Origin: Xanthobacteraceae bacterium
Lineage (GTDB): Bacteria > Pseudomonadota > Alphaproteobacteria > Rhizobiales > Xanthobacteraceae
Length of the DNA stretch: 64,000 nt
Assembly: GCA_004297465.1 (NCBI GenBank)
Contig: SCUB01000023.1
Coordinates: 186,001 to 250,000 of the forward strand
Direction of reading: 5' to 3'
This document shows positions 51,142 to 62,009 of this stretch, in pieces. Numbering within the stretch: position 1 is the stretch's first letter; each line of letters begins with the position of its first letter. The translations under genes were made by a program, and so were the position numbers. The notes under the pieces were generated by a model. The model saw nothing but the letters and a program-made list of their open reading frames with translations, made no database searches and was not told where the DNA came from.

Positions 51142-51879
51142 ATGACGCTGACCGAACTCGCCAATCCGACCCGGTTCCTCGCGCTGGTGGCGCGTCTGAT
51201 GCCGTGGCTGACGGCCGCGACAGCGCTGCTGCTCATCGCCGGCCTCTATCAGACCTTCGCGGTGGCGCCCGACGACTACCAGCAGGGCGCCACGGTCAAG
51301 ATCATGTTTCTCCACGTGCCGTTCGCCTGGCTCGCCATGTTCGGCTGGGCCATCATGAGCATCTCGGCGCTGGGCACGCTGGTGTGGCGCCATCCGCTCG
51401 CCGACGTCTCGGCCAAGGCGGCGGCACCGATCGGCGCCGCGTTCACCTTCCTGTGCCTGGTCACCGGCGCGCTGTGGGGCCGCCCGATGTGGGGCACCTA
51501 TTGGGAATGGGACGCGCGGCTGACCTCGGTGCTGATCCTGTTCCTGATGTATCTCGGCGTCATGGCGCTGTGGCGCGCGGTCGAGGATCCGTCGCGCGCG
51601 GCGCGCGCGGCGGCGGTGTTCACGCTGGTCGGCGCCATCAACCTGCCGATCATCAAGTTCTCGGTCGACTGGTGGAACACGCTGCACCAGCCGGCCTCGG
51701 TGCTGCGCCTCGGCGGGCCGACCATCCACATGAGCATCCTGGCGCCGCTCATGGTGATGGCGCTGGCGTTCTCGCTGATGTTCGTGACGCTGCATCTGGC
51801 CGCCATGCGCAACGAGATCCTGCGCCGCCGCATCCGCACCCTGCATCTGATGCAGGCCGCCGCGCCACGCGCGGGTTGA
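51142..51879 (+). CDS. ccmC: Heme-handling membrane protein CcmC
   Basis: Six-span membrane protein that attaches heme to CcmE. 245 residues. The periplasmic tryptophan-rich WWD-type motif appears as [13 protein letters not shown], and the two heme-ligand histidines are in FLHVPFAW and TLHQPASV. The start ATG at 51142 lies 73 bases after ccmB and has no clear Shine-Dalgarno sequence; a TTG 12 codons earlier is open. Confidence 0.95.
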   Translation: MTLTELANPTRFLALVARLMPWLTAATALLLIAGLYQTFAVAPDDYQQGATVKIMFLHVPFAWLAMFGWAIMSISALGTLVWRHPLADVSAKAAAPIGAAFTFLCLVTGALWGRPMWGTYWEWDARLTSVLILFLMYLGVMALWRAVEDPSRAARAAAVFTLVGAINLPIIKFSVDWWNTLHQPASVLRLGGPTIHMSILAPLMVMALAFSLMFVTLHLAAMRNEILRRRIRTLHLMQAAAPRAG

Positions 51880-51892
51880 GGAGAGAAGCGCC

Positions 51893-52096
51893 ATGAACCT
51901 TGGCCAGCATGCCGGCTTCATCGTCGCCGCCTATGGCGTGGCGGTTATCGTCGTGACCGCGCTGATCGGCTGGATCGCCGCCGACTACCGCCGCCAGACC
52001 CGCACGCTGCGCCGGCTTGAGGCCAGCGGCATCACCCGCCGTTCGGCCGCCATCGCGCCGGCCGCCGGCACCGCGCCAAGCAGGGCCGCGCCGTGA
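51893..52096 (+). CDS. ccmD: Heme-exporter protein CcmD
   Basis: 67-residue small membrane protein with one span ([22 protein letters not shown], here [15 protein letters not shown]) and a basic cytoplasmic tail ([13 protein letters not shown]). It is needed to release holo-CcmE from the CcmABC complex. Preceded by GAGGAGAGAAGCGCC. Its stop overlaps the ccmG GTG start. Confidence 0.92.
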   Translation: MNLGQHAGFIVAAYGVAVIVVTALIGWIAADYRRQTRTLRRLEASGITRRSAAIAPAAGTAPSRAAP

Positions 52097-52686
52097 GCGG
52101 GGCCGAGGCATCCGCGCCGGAAGCACGGCGGCGGTGGCTCGCGCTGATCCCGCTGGCGCTGTTCGCGGCGCTGGCGGCGCTGTTCTTCTTCCGCCTCGGC
52201 AGCGGCGACACCACCAGGATTCCTTCGGCGCTGATCGGCCGTCCGGCGCCCGACACCGCGCTGCCGCCGCTCGCAGGCCTGATGCGCGACGGCGTCGCGA
52301 CGCCCGGCCTCGATGCCGCGACGCTCAAGGACCGCGTCAGCGTCGTCAACGTGTGGGCGTCGTGGTGCGTGCCGTGCCACGACGAGGCGCCGCTGCTGGT
52401 GGAGATGGCCAAGGACCCCCGCTTCCAGATCGTCGGCATCAACTACAAGGACACCGCCGACAACGCGCGCCGCTTCCTCGGCCGCTACGGCAATCCATTC
52501 GCCGCCGTCGGCGTCGACGCCAATGGCCGCGCCTCGATCGAGTGGGGCGTCTACGGCGTGCCGGAGACCTTCATTGTCGGCCGCGACGGCCGCATCGCGT
52601 TCAAGCTGGTCGGGCCGATCACCCCGGACAACCTCCAGCCGGTCCTGATGCGCGAGATCGACAAGGCGCTGGCCGCGGCCCCCTGA
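52093..52686 (+). CDS. ccmG: Thiol:disulfide interchange protein CcmG/DsbE
   Basis: Membrane-anchored periplasmic thioredoxin that reduces apocytochrome c or CcmH for heme ligation. 197 residues: one N-terminal anchor ([17 protein letters not shown]), then a thioredoxin domain with WCVPC (C92, C95) and [12 protein letters not shown] holding the cis-Pro region. GTG start at 52093 overlapping the ccmD stop. Last gene of ccmABCDG. Confidence 0.94.
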   Translation: MSGAEASAPEARRRWLALIPLALFAALAALFFFRLGSGDTTRIPSALIGRPAPDTALPPLAGLMRDGVATPGLDAATLKDRVSVVNVWASWCVPCHDEAPLLVEMAKDPRFQIVGINYKDTADNARRFLGRYGNPFAAVGVDANGRASIEWGVYGVPETFIVGRDGRIAFKLVGPITPDNLQPVLMREIDKALAAAP

Positions 52687-52750
52687 CAATCACGAAAAGT
52701 TTTTGGACGTTTATCCGCCGTTCATGCGCCGGCCATTTCGCCGCCACGAA

Positions 52751-52786
52751 CTGTAGTACAGTCGGGCCGCTGCAATTGAGCAGCGG
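52751..52786 (+). repeat. Two adjacent palindromes between ccmG and the helix-hairpin-helix gene
   Basis: CTGTAGTACAG (52751-52761, perfect 5-bp arms) followed by CCGCTGC-AATTGA-GCAGCGG (52767-52786, 7-bp arms). The second could form a hairpin ending the ccm transcript, but there is no immediate T tract (GGGACAGGCGTTTT follows). Confidence 0.4.
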
Positions 52787-52875
52787 GGACAGGCGTTTTC
52801 CCTATTTTGATCCGCATGCGGCGAAAACCCATGCACGCCCACCCCGATCGACCGTCCTGAGGAGGGACAACCCCC

Positions 52876-53250
52876 ATGCGTCACGTCACGCTTGCCACCC
52901 TGACCGCCATCGGCCTGTTGTTCGCAGTGCCGGCGATGGCGCAGACGACCCAGCCCGCGCCCGCCACCAAGATGGCGCCCATGGCCCCGCCCAAGGCGGA
53001 TTCGAAAATGGCGCCGATGGCGCCCAAGGATTCGAAGATGGCTCCCGCCAAGCAGGAGCTGCTCGACATCAACTCGGCCAGCGCCGCCGACCTCGAGGCC
53101 CTGCCGGGCATCGGCAAGGTACGCGCCGAGGCGATCATCAAGGGCCGCCCCTACAAGGGCAAGGATGAGCTGGTCGAAAAGAAGATCGTGCCCGATGGCG
53201 TCTACAAGGGCATCAAGGACAAGATCATCGCCAAGCAGCAGAAGTCGTAA
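52876..53250 (+). CDS. Secreted helix-hairpin-helix (ComEA-like) protein with KMAP repeats
   Basis: 124 residues. A clear signal peptide (TLATLTAIGLLFAVPAMA, cleavage before QTT) is followed by a low-complexity linker of K-M-A-P-M-A-P-type repeats (about 30-58). A helix-hairpin-helix domain follows (DINSASAADLEALPGIGKVRAEAII, quoted as NSASAADLEALPGIGKVRA) that binds DNA without sequence preference. ComEA-type proteins bind incoming DNA in the periplasm during transformation; whether this one does is unknown. GAGGAGG lies before the ATG. It stands alone. Confidence 0.85.
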   Translation: MRHVTLATLTAIGLLFAVPAMAQTTQPAPATKMAPMAPPKADSKMAPMAPKDSKMAPAKQELLDINSASAADLEALPGIGKVRAEAIIKGRPYKGKDELVEKKIVPDGVYKGIKDKIIAKQQKS

Positions 53251-53324
53251 GGACTCGCGTGAAGGCATCCCATCAAGCAGCGCGCCGGGCTTATTTTCCG
53301 GCGCGCCTGTCTTCCCTCGCCTGT

Positions 53325-53615
53325 CATGGCCGGGCCTGATCTCTCCGTCGTCATTGCCGGGCAACCGGGTTTCGCCAGCGGCGAGCCCGGCTGTAAACTT
53401 GACCCGGCAATCCAGCTCGCGAAACCGCAACGTCGCGGAGAAGCCCCATGGATGCGCGGGTCAAGCCCGCGCAAGACGAGGATGCATGGCGCGGGTCATG
53501 CTCGGGCCTGACAAGGAGGAGGGCCTCTCATTTCGTCACCACCGGGCTTGACCCGGTGGTCCATCGTCGAAGAACAGAATGGATTGCCGGGTCGAGCCCG
53601 GCAATGACGAGGAGG
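53325..53615. repeat. Cluster of dispersed palindromic repeats
   Basis: Several units of the GTCATTGCCGGG...TTGACCCGGCAATCC / GGGTCAAGCCCG...GACGAGGA type lie in tandem with sequence decay, filling most of the 388-base gap between the helix-hairpin-helix gene and yciB. The same family occurs at 18132, 20255 and 59929. No gene is seen here. Confidence 0.75.
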
Positions 53616-53638
53616 GGATTGCGCAGCAGTCTACTAGT

Positions 53639-54208
53639 CTAGGCGCCGCCGTCCGCCGGCTTCTCGTGACGCCTGAGCAGCGGATACTGCGCGGCGCCGA
53701 ACAGCATGGTCAGCGGCAGCGCGCCGAACGCCTTGAACGCCACCCAGACATCGGTGGTCTGGGTGCGCCAGACGATCTCGTTGAGCACCGCCATGGCGAA
53801 GAAGAACAGCGCCCAGCGCAGCGTGAGCTGCCGCCAGCCCGCCGCGGTGAGGCTGAACACCTGGTCGAACACATGCGCGATCAGCGAGCGCCCGAATAGA
53901 AGCCCGCCCGCCAGCACCGCGCCGAACAGCGTGTAGATGATGGTCGGCTTCATCTTGATGAAGGTGTCGTCGTGCAGCGCCAGCGTCAGCGTGCCGAACA
54001 CCAGGACGACGACGGCGGAGACGATCGCCATCACCGGCAAATGCCGGGTCAGCGCGTAGGAAACCGCCAGCGCCACGACGATGGCGACCATGAACGCGCC
54101 CGTCGCGACGAAGATATTGAATTTCGCGTTGGCGGCGAAGAATACCACCAGCGGCCCCAGTTCGGTCGCGAGCCTGAACAGCGGATGCGGCGCGGCTTTC
54201 TCACCCAT
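53639..54208 (-). CDS. yciB: Inner-membrane septation protein A (YciB/IspZ)
   Basis: 189 residues with five or six hydrophobic segments. [15 protein letters not shown] at the N-terminus, [13 protein letters not shown] and LNEIVWR are the family hallmarks. It is needed for normal envelope integrity or septation in some bacteria; the biochemical role is unknown. It follows ftsY by 6 bases on the same strand, an arrangement conserved in Hyphomicrobiales. Confidence 0.93.
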   Translation of the reverse strand: MGEKAAPHPLFRLATELGPLVVFFAANAKFNIFVATGAFMVAIVVALAVSYALTRHLPVMAIVSAVVVLVFGTLTLALHDDTFIKMKPTIIYTLFGAVLAGGLLFGRSLIAHVFDQVFSLTAAGWRQLTLRWALFFFAMAVLNEIVWRTQTTDVWVAFKAFGALPLTMLFGAAQYPLLRRHEKPADGGA

Positions 54209-54214
54209 CGCGCG

Positions 54215-55168
54215 TCACGCCTCGTCGTCGAGGCCGGCGATGGCGCGGGCGAAATCGCGCGCCGCGAATGGCGCCAGATCGTCGATTCCCTCGCCGACGC
54301 CGATGAAATGCACCGGCAGGCCGAACTTCGCCGCGATCGCGACCAGGATGCCGCCGCGCGCGGTGCCGTCGAGCTTGGTCATGGCAAGCCCGGTGACGCC
54401 CGCGGTTTTGCGGAACGCCTCGACCTGGGCCAGCGCGTTCTGCCCCACGGTGGCGTCGAGCACCAGGAGCACGGCGTGCGGCGCGCTGGCGTCGACCTTG
54501 CGGATGACGCGCGTCACCTTCTCCAGCTCGCCCATCAGCTCGGCCTTGTTCTGCAGCCGCCCGGCGGTGTCGATCAGGAGCACGTCGGTGCCCGCCTCCT
54601 TCGCCGCGGCCAGCGCGTCGAACGCCAGGCCCGCGGCGTCGGCGCCGTGCTCGCGCGCCACCACGGGCGCGTGCGTGCGCGCGCCCCAGATCTTCAATTG
54701 CTCGATGGCGGCGGCGCGGAAGGTGTCGCCGGCCGCCAGCATCACGGCGCGGCCCTCGGCGCGGAACTTCGCGGAAAGCTTGCCGATGGTGGTGGTCTTG
54801 CCGGAGCCGTTGACGCCGACCACGAGGATGACGAACGGCTTGCGGCCCGCGTCGATCGCGAGCGGCGCGGCGACCGGCGCCAGCGCGGTCTCGACCTCGG
54901 CGGCGACCACCGCCTTGACCTCGTCGGCGGAGATCGCCTTGTCGTAGCGGCCCCGCGCCACCGCGGCGGCGATGCGGGCGGCGACATCGACGCCGAGGTC
55001 GGCGCGCAAGAGCACCTCCTCGATGTCCTCGACCATCGCGCCGTCGAGCTTGCGCTTGGTGACGAGATCGGCCACCGCGCCGCCGAGCGAGGCCGAGGTG
55101 CGCCTGAGGCCGGCGGAAAGCCGCCGCCACCAGCCCTGCTTGCCCTGAGTCTGCGTACTGTCGTTCAT
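54215..55168 (-). CDS. ftsY: Signal recognition particle receptor FtsY
   Basis: SRP-GTPase receptor that targets membrane proteins to the translocon. 317 residues: a short basic N-terminus (no long acidic A domain), a helical N domain to about 105, and a G domain with Walker A GVNGSGKTTT at 118-127, DTAGRLQNK near 200 and TKLDGTARGG near 262. The ATG at 55166-55168 is right; the frame is open further upstream only because it lies opposite another gene. Ffh, its partner, lies 5 kb away on the other strand. Confidence 0.96.
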   Translation of the reverse strand: MNDSTQTQGKQGWWRRLSAGLRRTSASLGGAVADLVTKRKLDGAMVEDIEEVLLRADLGVDVAARIAAAVARGRYDKAISADEVKAVVAAEVETALAPVAAPLAIDAGRKPFVILVVGVNGSGKTTTIGKLSAKFRAEGRAVMLAAGDTFRAAAIEQLKIWGARTHAPVVAREHGADAAGLAFDALAAAKEAGTDVLLIDTAGRLQNKAELMGELEKVTRVIRKVDASAPHAVLLVLDATVGQNALAQVEAFRKTAGVTGLAMTKLDGTARGGILVAIAAKFGLPVHFIGVGEGIDDLAPFAARDFARAIAGLDDEA

Positions 55169-55228
55169 GCGGCGACCGTGATAGCGGTTTCGCCCGTCAA
55201 ACGAAAGCCGCCCGAGCCCACGATCGCC

Positions 55229-55972
55229 ATGACCGCTAAAGCCGGCCGACCCCTGCCCGACCTCATCGCGCCCGACGCCATGCTGGCGCGGCTCCTGCAT
55301 CGCGACGGGCTGATGCTGGTGATCGACAAGCCGGCCGGCGTGCCGGTGCATCGCGGCCCGCGCAACGCCGCCGACAAGAGCGGGTTCTGCCTCGAGGACG
55401 GCTTCGACGCGCTCAAATTCGGCCTGCCGCAGCGCCCCGTTCTGGCGCACCGGCTCGACCGCGAGACCTCCGGCTGCCTGGTGCTCGGCCGCCACCGCAA
55501 GGCCACCGCGCATCTCGGCCTGCTGTTCAAGCACGGCCGCATCGCCAAGACCTACTGGGCGGTGGTCGAGGGCGGCCCCGAAGCCGACAGCGGCCGCATC
55601 GACCTCGCCCTCGGCCGCCTGAACCCCGAGCGCGGCTGGTGGCAGAAGCCCGACCCCGAGGGTCAGCCGGCGGTGACCGACTGGCGCGTGCTCGGCCGCG
55701 GCGACGACCTCGCCTGGCTGGCGCTCGAACCGGTGACCGGACGCACCCACCAATTGCGCGTGCATTGCGCGGCGATGGGCTGGCCCATCGTCGGCGACGC
55801 CATCTATGGCCGCGCGCCGCGCGTCGGCGGCCCCGGCCTGCACCTGCATGCGCGCGAGATCGTGGTGCCGATCCAGAAGAACAAACCGCCGGTCTCCGTC
55901 ACGGCGCCGGCGCCGGAGCATATGCGCGCGCGCCTTGCCGCCTGCGGCTGGCCGGGCGACGCCCAAAGCCGA

Positions 55973-55993
<21 letters not shown>
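55229..55993 (+). CDS. RluA-family pseudouridine synthase
   Basis: 254 residues. The catalytic motif HRLDRETSG carries the essential Asp (D77); IDKPAGVPVH, RIAKTYWAVVEG and GRTHQLRVHCAAMG are the other family motifs. It lacks an S4 domain. Whether it acts on rRNA or tRNA cannot be read (TruC- or RluA-like). The ATG at 55229 starts the conserved region. Its 3' end overlaps the convergent mtaB gene by 21 bases. Confidence 0.92.
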
Positions 55994-57246
<1,253 letters not shown>

Positions 57247-57250
<4 letters not shown>

Positions 57251-58119
57251 GCCGCGCCGGAAAACAGCGCCGGGTCGAAGCGGCCCTCGTAATCGAGCTC
57301 GGCCGGCCCGGTCATCAGCACGTGGTTGTCGGCCTCGCGCCAGTCGATGGTGAGTTCGCCGCCGGGCAGCCTCATGCGCACCGTGCGTGCGGTGCGCTTG
57401 AGCCGTGCCGCCGCCACCGCGGTCGCGCAGGCGGCCGAGCCGCACGCCCTGGTCAATCCGGCGCCGCGCTCCCAGGTGCGCATGACGATGTGGTCGCGCG
57501 AAACGATGTGGGCCAGCGTGATGTTGGCGCGTTCGGGAAAGATCGGATGGTTTTCCAGAAGCGGCCCGCAGCGCGCGAGATCGTGGGCCTCGATGTCGTC
57601 GACCCAGAAGATCGCGTGCGGGTTGCCCATGTTGACCACCGAGGGCGAATGCAGGATCGGCGCGTCGATCGGTCCGATCTGCAGCTCGATGGCGCGGGTG
57701 TCGCGGAATTCCTCGGCGAGCGGGATGTCGCGCCAGTCGAAGCGCGGCTCGCCCATGTCGACCGTGAACAGCTCCGGCGACGGACCCTTGCGGCAGGCGA
57801 TCAGGCCGGCGCGGGTCTCGAAGGTCAGCGCGTCGCGTCCGGTCTCGGCGAACATGCGCCGCGCCACGCAGCGCATGCCGTTGCCGCAGGCGCCCGATTC
57901 CGAGCCGTCGTTGTTGAAGATGCGCACGAACGCATCGGTGCCGGCGAGCCGCGGCGGATAAAGCGCCATCAGCTGGTCGTAGGGCGCGCCGCCGGGACCG
58001 GCCACCGCGCGCGCCTCCGCGGCGCTGATCGGCACCGGATCGGCGCGCATGTCGACGATGACGATATCGTTGCCGATGCCGTTCATCTTGACGAAGGCGT
58101 GGTTGGCGAGCGCGCTCAT
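57247..58119 (-). CDS. dapF: Diaminopimelate epimerase
   Basis: Converts LL- to meso-diaminopimelate for lysine and peptidoglycan. 290 residues. The two catalytic cysteines are in [13 protein letters not shown] (C78) and [11 protein letters not shown] (near 227); [15 protein letters not shown] is the N-terminal motif. The ATG at 58117-58119 is used; the longer open frame upstream is not conserved. A DapC-like aminotransferase elsewhere in the window may serve the same pathway. Confidence 0.97.
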
Positions 58120-58354
58120 TCTGGCCTTGGGCCGCTGGGGTTCGTTGCTGGCCTGTCTTATATGGCGAAACGGGGCGAAATGGCCAGTATGGCGGTTGTT
58201 GGGCGGCGCGGGTGAACCATCTGTCACGGGACGAACCGCACCGGCCATGCTAGGTTCGCGCGCGCCTTGCCGTTACGTGGCGCGGCCGAAAAGCCGTCCG
58301 TTCCGCCTGGATCCGATCGAAGGGGCCGCGCCCGCGGCCGGAAAGACAGTGTCG

Positions 58355-59074
58355 ATGCAACGCTTGCTGATGCCCCGTTTCCTGCTCCGCCGCGCCGCGC
58401 CCGTGCTGGCCCTCATGCTGCTCGCCGCCGCGCCCGGCGTCTTCGCCCAAACCCCGGCCAGCCCGGCCCCGGCCAGCTCGGAGACAGCCAAACCGCCGGA
58501 GGCCGCCAAGCCGGCCGAAGCCGTCCCCGCCGCACCGCCCGCCACCGCGCAACCGGCTCCCACAACTCCCGCCGCGCCGCCGCCGGCCGCGACGGCGCAG
58601 CCGGCCGATCCGTTCGGCGAGGAGACGACGCTGACCGCCCGTCCGGTGCTCAGCCTCAAGGGCACCGCCAACTGGGATACCGCGTTCGAATCCATCACCG
58701 ACAGCTTCAAGAAGCTGTTCGCCGCGCTCGACAAGCTCGGGCTCAAGGCCAGCGGCGCGCCGCTCGTGGTCTACACCTCGACCGACGACACCGGCTTCGT
58801 CTACCGCGTCGAGGTGCCGGTCGACGAAGTGCCGAAGACGCTGCCCAAGGATGTCAGCGGCGGCAAATCGCCCGAGGGCAAGGTGCTGAAATTCGTCCAT
58901 CGCGGCTCCTACGACAGCATGGACAACACCTACGAGGCCATCACCAACCATCTCGACGACAAGAAGCTGGAAGCCCAGGACACCTTCATCGAGGAATACA
59001 CCACCGATCCGCTGAAGACCGCCGAGGACAAGCTGGTCATCAACGTGTTCGTGCCGCTCAAGGCCCCCAAATGA
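58355..59074 (+). CDS. Secreted GyrI-like domain protein
   Basis: About 239 residues. A signal peptide (Arg-rich start, APVLALMLLAAAPGVFAQ) is followed by a Pro/Ala-rich linker (about 35-85) and a C-terminal GyrI-like small-molecule-binding domain with VYTSTDDTGFVYRVEVPV, EGKVLKFVHRGSYDSM and NVFVPLK. In cytoplasmic relatives this fold senses drugs or inhibits gyrase; a periplasmic form must do something else. Start choices are ATG 58355 (after GGAAAGACAG) or ATG 58370. Its TGA overlaps the next ATG, so the two periplasmic proteins are translationally coupled. Confidence 0.82.
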   Translation: MQRLLMPRFLLRRAAPVLALMLLAAAPGVFAQTPASPAPASSETAKPPEAAKPAEAVPAAPPATAQPAPTTPAAPPPAATAQPADPFGEETTLTARPVLSLKGTANWDTAFESITDSFKKLFAALDKLGLKASGAPLVVYTSTDDTGFVYRVEVPVDEVPKTLPKDVSGGKSPEGKVLKFVHRGSYDSMDNTYEAITNHLDDKKLEAQDTFIEEYTTDPLKTAEDKLVINVFVPLKAPK

Positions 59075-59775
59075 CCGCGCGCGCGGTGCTCGCCATTGCC
59101 CTTGTCCTGACGGCGCTGCCGGCATTCGCGCAGGCGCCCGTCAAGCCGCCTTCGACGCTCACCGTCACCGGCGAGGGCAGCGTCTCGGCCGCGCCGGACC
59201 TCGCCGAGATCGACGGCGGCGTCACCGCGGAAGCGAAAACCGCGCGTGAGGCCAGCGAGACCGCCGCCAAGGCGATGGCCGAGGTGGTGCGCGCGCTCAA
59301 GGCCGCCGGCATCGCCGACAAGGACATCCGCACCACGCGCATCTCGTTATTCCCGCAGAGCGCGCCGGCGCGTTCCCCGCAGCCGGCGCAGATCACCGGC
59401 TACCGCGCCGCCAACCATGTCCGCGTCAGCGTGCGTGATCTCGCCAGGGCCGCCATGGTGCTCGACACCATGCTGGCGGCCGGCGCCAACGAGATCGGCA
59501 ATATCGGCTTCCTGATCGCCGAGCCGTCACCCCCGCTCGACCTCGCCCGCGCCGCGGCGATCGCCGACGCCCGCCGCAAGGCCGAGGTCTACGCCAAGGC
59601 CGCCGGCGTGACGCTGGGCAGCCCGCTCAGCATCAGCGAGGAGGGCAGCGCGCCGCCGCTGATCCAGATGCGGCGGATGGCGGTGGGCGCCGCCGCCGCG
59701 CCGACCCCGGTCGAGCCGGGCGAACTGACGCTGCGGATCAATGTGAGCGTGACCTACGAGATCAAGGCGCCCTGA
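59071..59775 (+). CDS. SIMPL-domain (DUF541) periplasmic protein
   Basis: 234 residues with a signal peptide (AVLAIALVLTALPAFAQA) and a SIMPL domain: LTVTGEGSVSAAPDLAEI, VVRALKAAGIADKDIRTT, ITGYRAANHVRVSVRDL, AAAIADARRKAEVYAKAAG (each quoted in part). The domain was first found in a mammalian IRAK-associated protein. Bacterial members are periplasmic or surface proteins, some linked to stress tolerance. Coupled to the GyrI-like gene by an ATGA overlap. Confidence 0.9.
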   Translation: MTARAVLAIALVLTALPAFAQAPVKPPSTLTVTGEGSVSAAPDLAEIDGGVTAEAKTAREASETAAKAMAEVVRALKAAGIADKDIRTTRISLFPQSAPARSPQPAQITGYRAANHVRVSVRDLARAAMVLDTMLAAGANEIGNIGFLIAEPSPPLDLARAAAIADARRKAEVYAKAAGVTLGSPLSISEEGSAPPLIQMRRMAVGAAAAPTPVEPGELTLRINVSVTYEIKAP

Positions 59776-59928
59776 CGGGCTTCCTTGACTTTGCCGCCGC
59801 CTGCGGCTTTAAGTCCGGCGGAAATCGTCAAAAGACGTTCTTTTGACCCGCCGACCGGCCCCTGAGGGACCGGAGGCCAACGCCCGACAGCGCGATGCGC
59901 CCTCGGGCGTAAACGTGTTTTGGAGCCT

Positions 59929-60002
59929 GTCATTGCCGGGCTCGACCCGGAAAATCCATCGCTTCGAAAGATGGATGCCCAGGGTCAGGCCCGGGCATGA
60001 CG
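59929..60002. repeat. Single dispersed palindromic repeat unit upstream of ffh
   Basis: GTCATTGCCGGGCTCGACCCGG ... CCCAGGGTCAGGCCCGGGCATGACGA, the same family as at 18132, 20255 and 53325. It ends 14 bases before the ffh start codon, so it forms part of the ffh leader. The rest of the 240-base gap shows nothing more. Confidence 0.75.
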
Positions 60003-60015
60003 AACGGATGGATCG

Positions 60016-61587
60016 ATGTTCGACACCCTGTCGGAACGGCTTGGCGGCATTCTCGACCGGCTTACCGGGCGCGGCGCGCTCTCGGAAGCCGACGTCGACG
60101 CCGCGATGCGCGAGATCCGCCGCGCGCTGCTCGAGGCCGACGTCGCCCTCGACGTGGTGCGCGATTTCACCGCGCGGGTGCGCGAGCAGGCCATCGGCGC
60201 CACCGTGGTCAAGTCGGTCACGCCGGGCCAGATGGTGGTCAAGATCGTCCATGACGAACTGATCGCCACGCTCGGCGCCGATGGCCAGGGGATCGACCTC
60301 AACGCGCCGCCGCCGGTCGCCATCATGATGGTCGGCCTGCAGGGCTCGGGCAAGACCACCACCACCGCCAAGCTCGCCCGCCGCCTCGCCACGCGCGACA
60401 AGCGCAAGGTGCTGATGGCCTCGCTCGACGTGCGCCGGCCGGCGGCCATGGAGCAGCTCGCGGTGCTCGGCCGCGACATCGCCGTCGACACGCTGCCGGT
60501 GGTGGCCGGCCAGACCCCGCCGCAGATCGCGGCCCGCGCGCTGGAAGCCGCCCGGCTCGGCGGCTACGACATCGTTCTGCTCGACACCGCCGGCCGCACC
60601 ACGCTCGACGACGAGATGATGGCGGAAGCCGCCGAGGTGAAGCGGACGGCCAATCCGCACGAGGTGCTCCTTGTCGCCGACTCGCTGACCGGCCAGGACG
60701 CGGTCAACCTCGCGCGCGCCTTCGACACCCGCGTGGGCTTAACCGGCATCGTGCTGACCCGCGTCGACGGCGATGGCCGCGGCGGCGCCGCGCTCTCCAT
60801 GCGCGCCGTCACCGGCAAGCCGATCAAGCTGATCGGCACCGGCGAGAAGACCGACGCGCTGGAGGACTTCCATCCTTCGCGCATCGCCGGCCGCATCCTC
60901 GGCATGGGTGACGTGGTGTCGCTGGTCGAGAAGGCCGCCGCCACCATCGACGCCGAGAAGGCCGCGCGCGTCGCCGAGCGGATGCGCAAGGGCGCGTTCG
61001 ACCTGTCCGACCTGCGCGAGCAGCTCACGCAGATGCAGAAGCTCGGCGGCCTCGGCGGCCTGATGGGCATGATGCCCGGCGTCGCGAAAATCAAGAACCA
61101 GATCGCCTCCGCCAACCTCGACGACAAACTCCTGAAGCGTCAGGTCGCCATCATCGACTCGATGACGCGCGGCGAGCGCAAGAACCCCGATATCCTCAAG
61201 GCCAGCCGCAAGAAGCGCATCGCCGGCGGCGCCGGCGTCAAGGTCGAGGAGATCAACAAGCTTCTCAAGATGCACCGAACCATGGCCGACATGATGAAGG
61301 CGATGGGCGGCAAGGCGGGAAAGCGCGGGCCGATGGCCGGGCTCGCCAACATGATGGGCTTCGGTGGCGGCATGCCGTCGCCGGAAGACATGGCCAAGCT
61401 CGCCGAAAAAATGCCGGGCGGCCTGCCCGGCGGCATGGCGAACCTGCCGAAAGACCTGCCGAAGAATTTTCCCGGGCTGGGCGGCGAAACTCCCGGCGGC
61501 GGACTGCCACCCGGTTTTCCGGGCCTTCCTGGCCTCGGCGGCAAACCGCCGTTGCCGTTCGGCCTGCCGCCGGGGAAGAAGAAATAG
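60016..61587 (+). CDS. ffh: Signal recognition particle protein Ffh
   Basis: SRP54 homologue that binds signal sequences and 4.5S RNA. 523 residues: N domain to about 95, G domain with Walker A GLQGSGKTTT at 107-116, DVRRPAAMEQL, DTAGR and TRVDGDGRGG, and a methionine-rich M domain with the RNA-binding GGGMPSPEDM region. The C-terminal ~90 residues are a long Gly/Pro/Leu-rich tail (PGGLPGGM, PPGFPGLPG, ending PPGKKK), longer than in E. coli Ffh. The ATG at 60016 is the first in frame. It heads ffh-rpsP-rimM-trmD-rplS. Confidence 0.97.
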   Translation: MFDTLSERLGGILDRLTGRGALSEADVDAAMREIRRALLEADVALDVVRDFTARVREQAIGATVVKSVTPGQMVVKIVHDELIATLGADGQGIDLNAPPPVAIMMVGLQGSGKTTTTAKLARRLATRDKRKVLMASLDVRRPAAMEQLAVLGRDIAVDTLPVVAGQTPPQIAARALEAARLGGYDIVLLDTAGRTTLDDEMMAEAAEVKRTANPHEVLLVADSLTGQDAVNLARAFDTRVGLTGIVLTRVDGDGRGGAALSMRAVTGKPIKLIGTGEKTDALEDFHPSRIAGRILGMGDVVSLVEKAAATIDAEKAARVAERMRKGAFDLSDLREQLTQMQKLGGLGGLMGMMPGVAKIKNQIASANLDDKLLKRQVAIIDSMTRGERKNPDILKASRKKRIAGGAGVKVEEINKLLKMHRTMADMMKAMGGKAGKRGPMAGLANMMGFGGGMPSPEDMAKLAEKMPGGLPGGMANLPKDLPKNFPGLGGETPGGGLPPGFPGLPGLGGKPPLPFGLPPGKKK

Positions 61588-61666
61588 CTTTCACGCTCCG
61601 TGACACTTGAACACCAACGACACAGAACACCAACGACACATCTGACTTCACGAAAGGAAACCGAAA

Positions 61667-61984
61667 ATGTCCGTCGTACTTCGCATGTCCCGCGCCGGCA
61701 CCAAGAAGCGCCCGTTCTATCACATCGTCGTCGCCGACTCGCGCTTTCCGCGCGACGGCCGCTTCATCGAGCGGCTCGGCTACTACAATCCGCTGCTGCC
61801 CAAGGACAACGCCGACCGCCTCAAGCTCGACCTCGACAAGGTGAAGGCGTGGCTGGCCAAGGGCGCGCAGCCGTCCGACCGCATCCTGCGCTTCCTCGAT
61901 GCCGCCGGCGTCGCCAAGCGCGAGGCGCGCAACAATCCGCAGAAGGCGGTGCCGCGCAAGGAGCGCAAGGCCGCCACGGCCTGA
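61667..61984 (+). CDS. rpsP: 30S ribosomal protein S16
   Basis: 105 residues; 16S rRNA-binding assembly protein of the small subunit. [24 protein letters not shown] is reduced here to its motif [18 protein letters not shown], with [12 protein letters not shown] following. AAAGGAAACC precedes the ATG. Two AAC-ACCAACGACACA direct repeats (about 61608-61640) sit in the leader. Conserved ffh-rpsP-rimM-trmD-rplS operon. Confidence 0.97.
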   Translation: MSVVLRMSRAGTKKRPFYHIVVADSRFPRDGRFIERLGYYNPLLPKDNADRLKLDLDKVKAWLAKGAQPSDRILRFLDAAGVAKREARNNPQKAVPRKERKAATA

Positions 61985-62009
61985 TCGCGGGCGCGGAGGA
62001 CGCGAGCCC

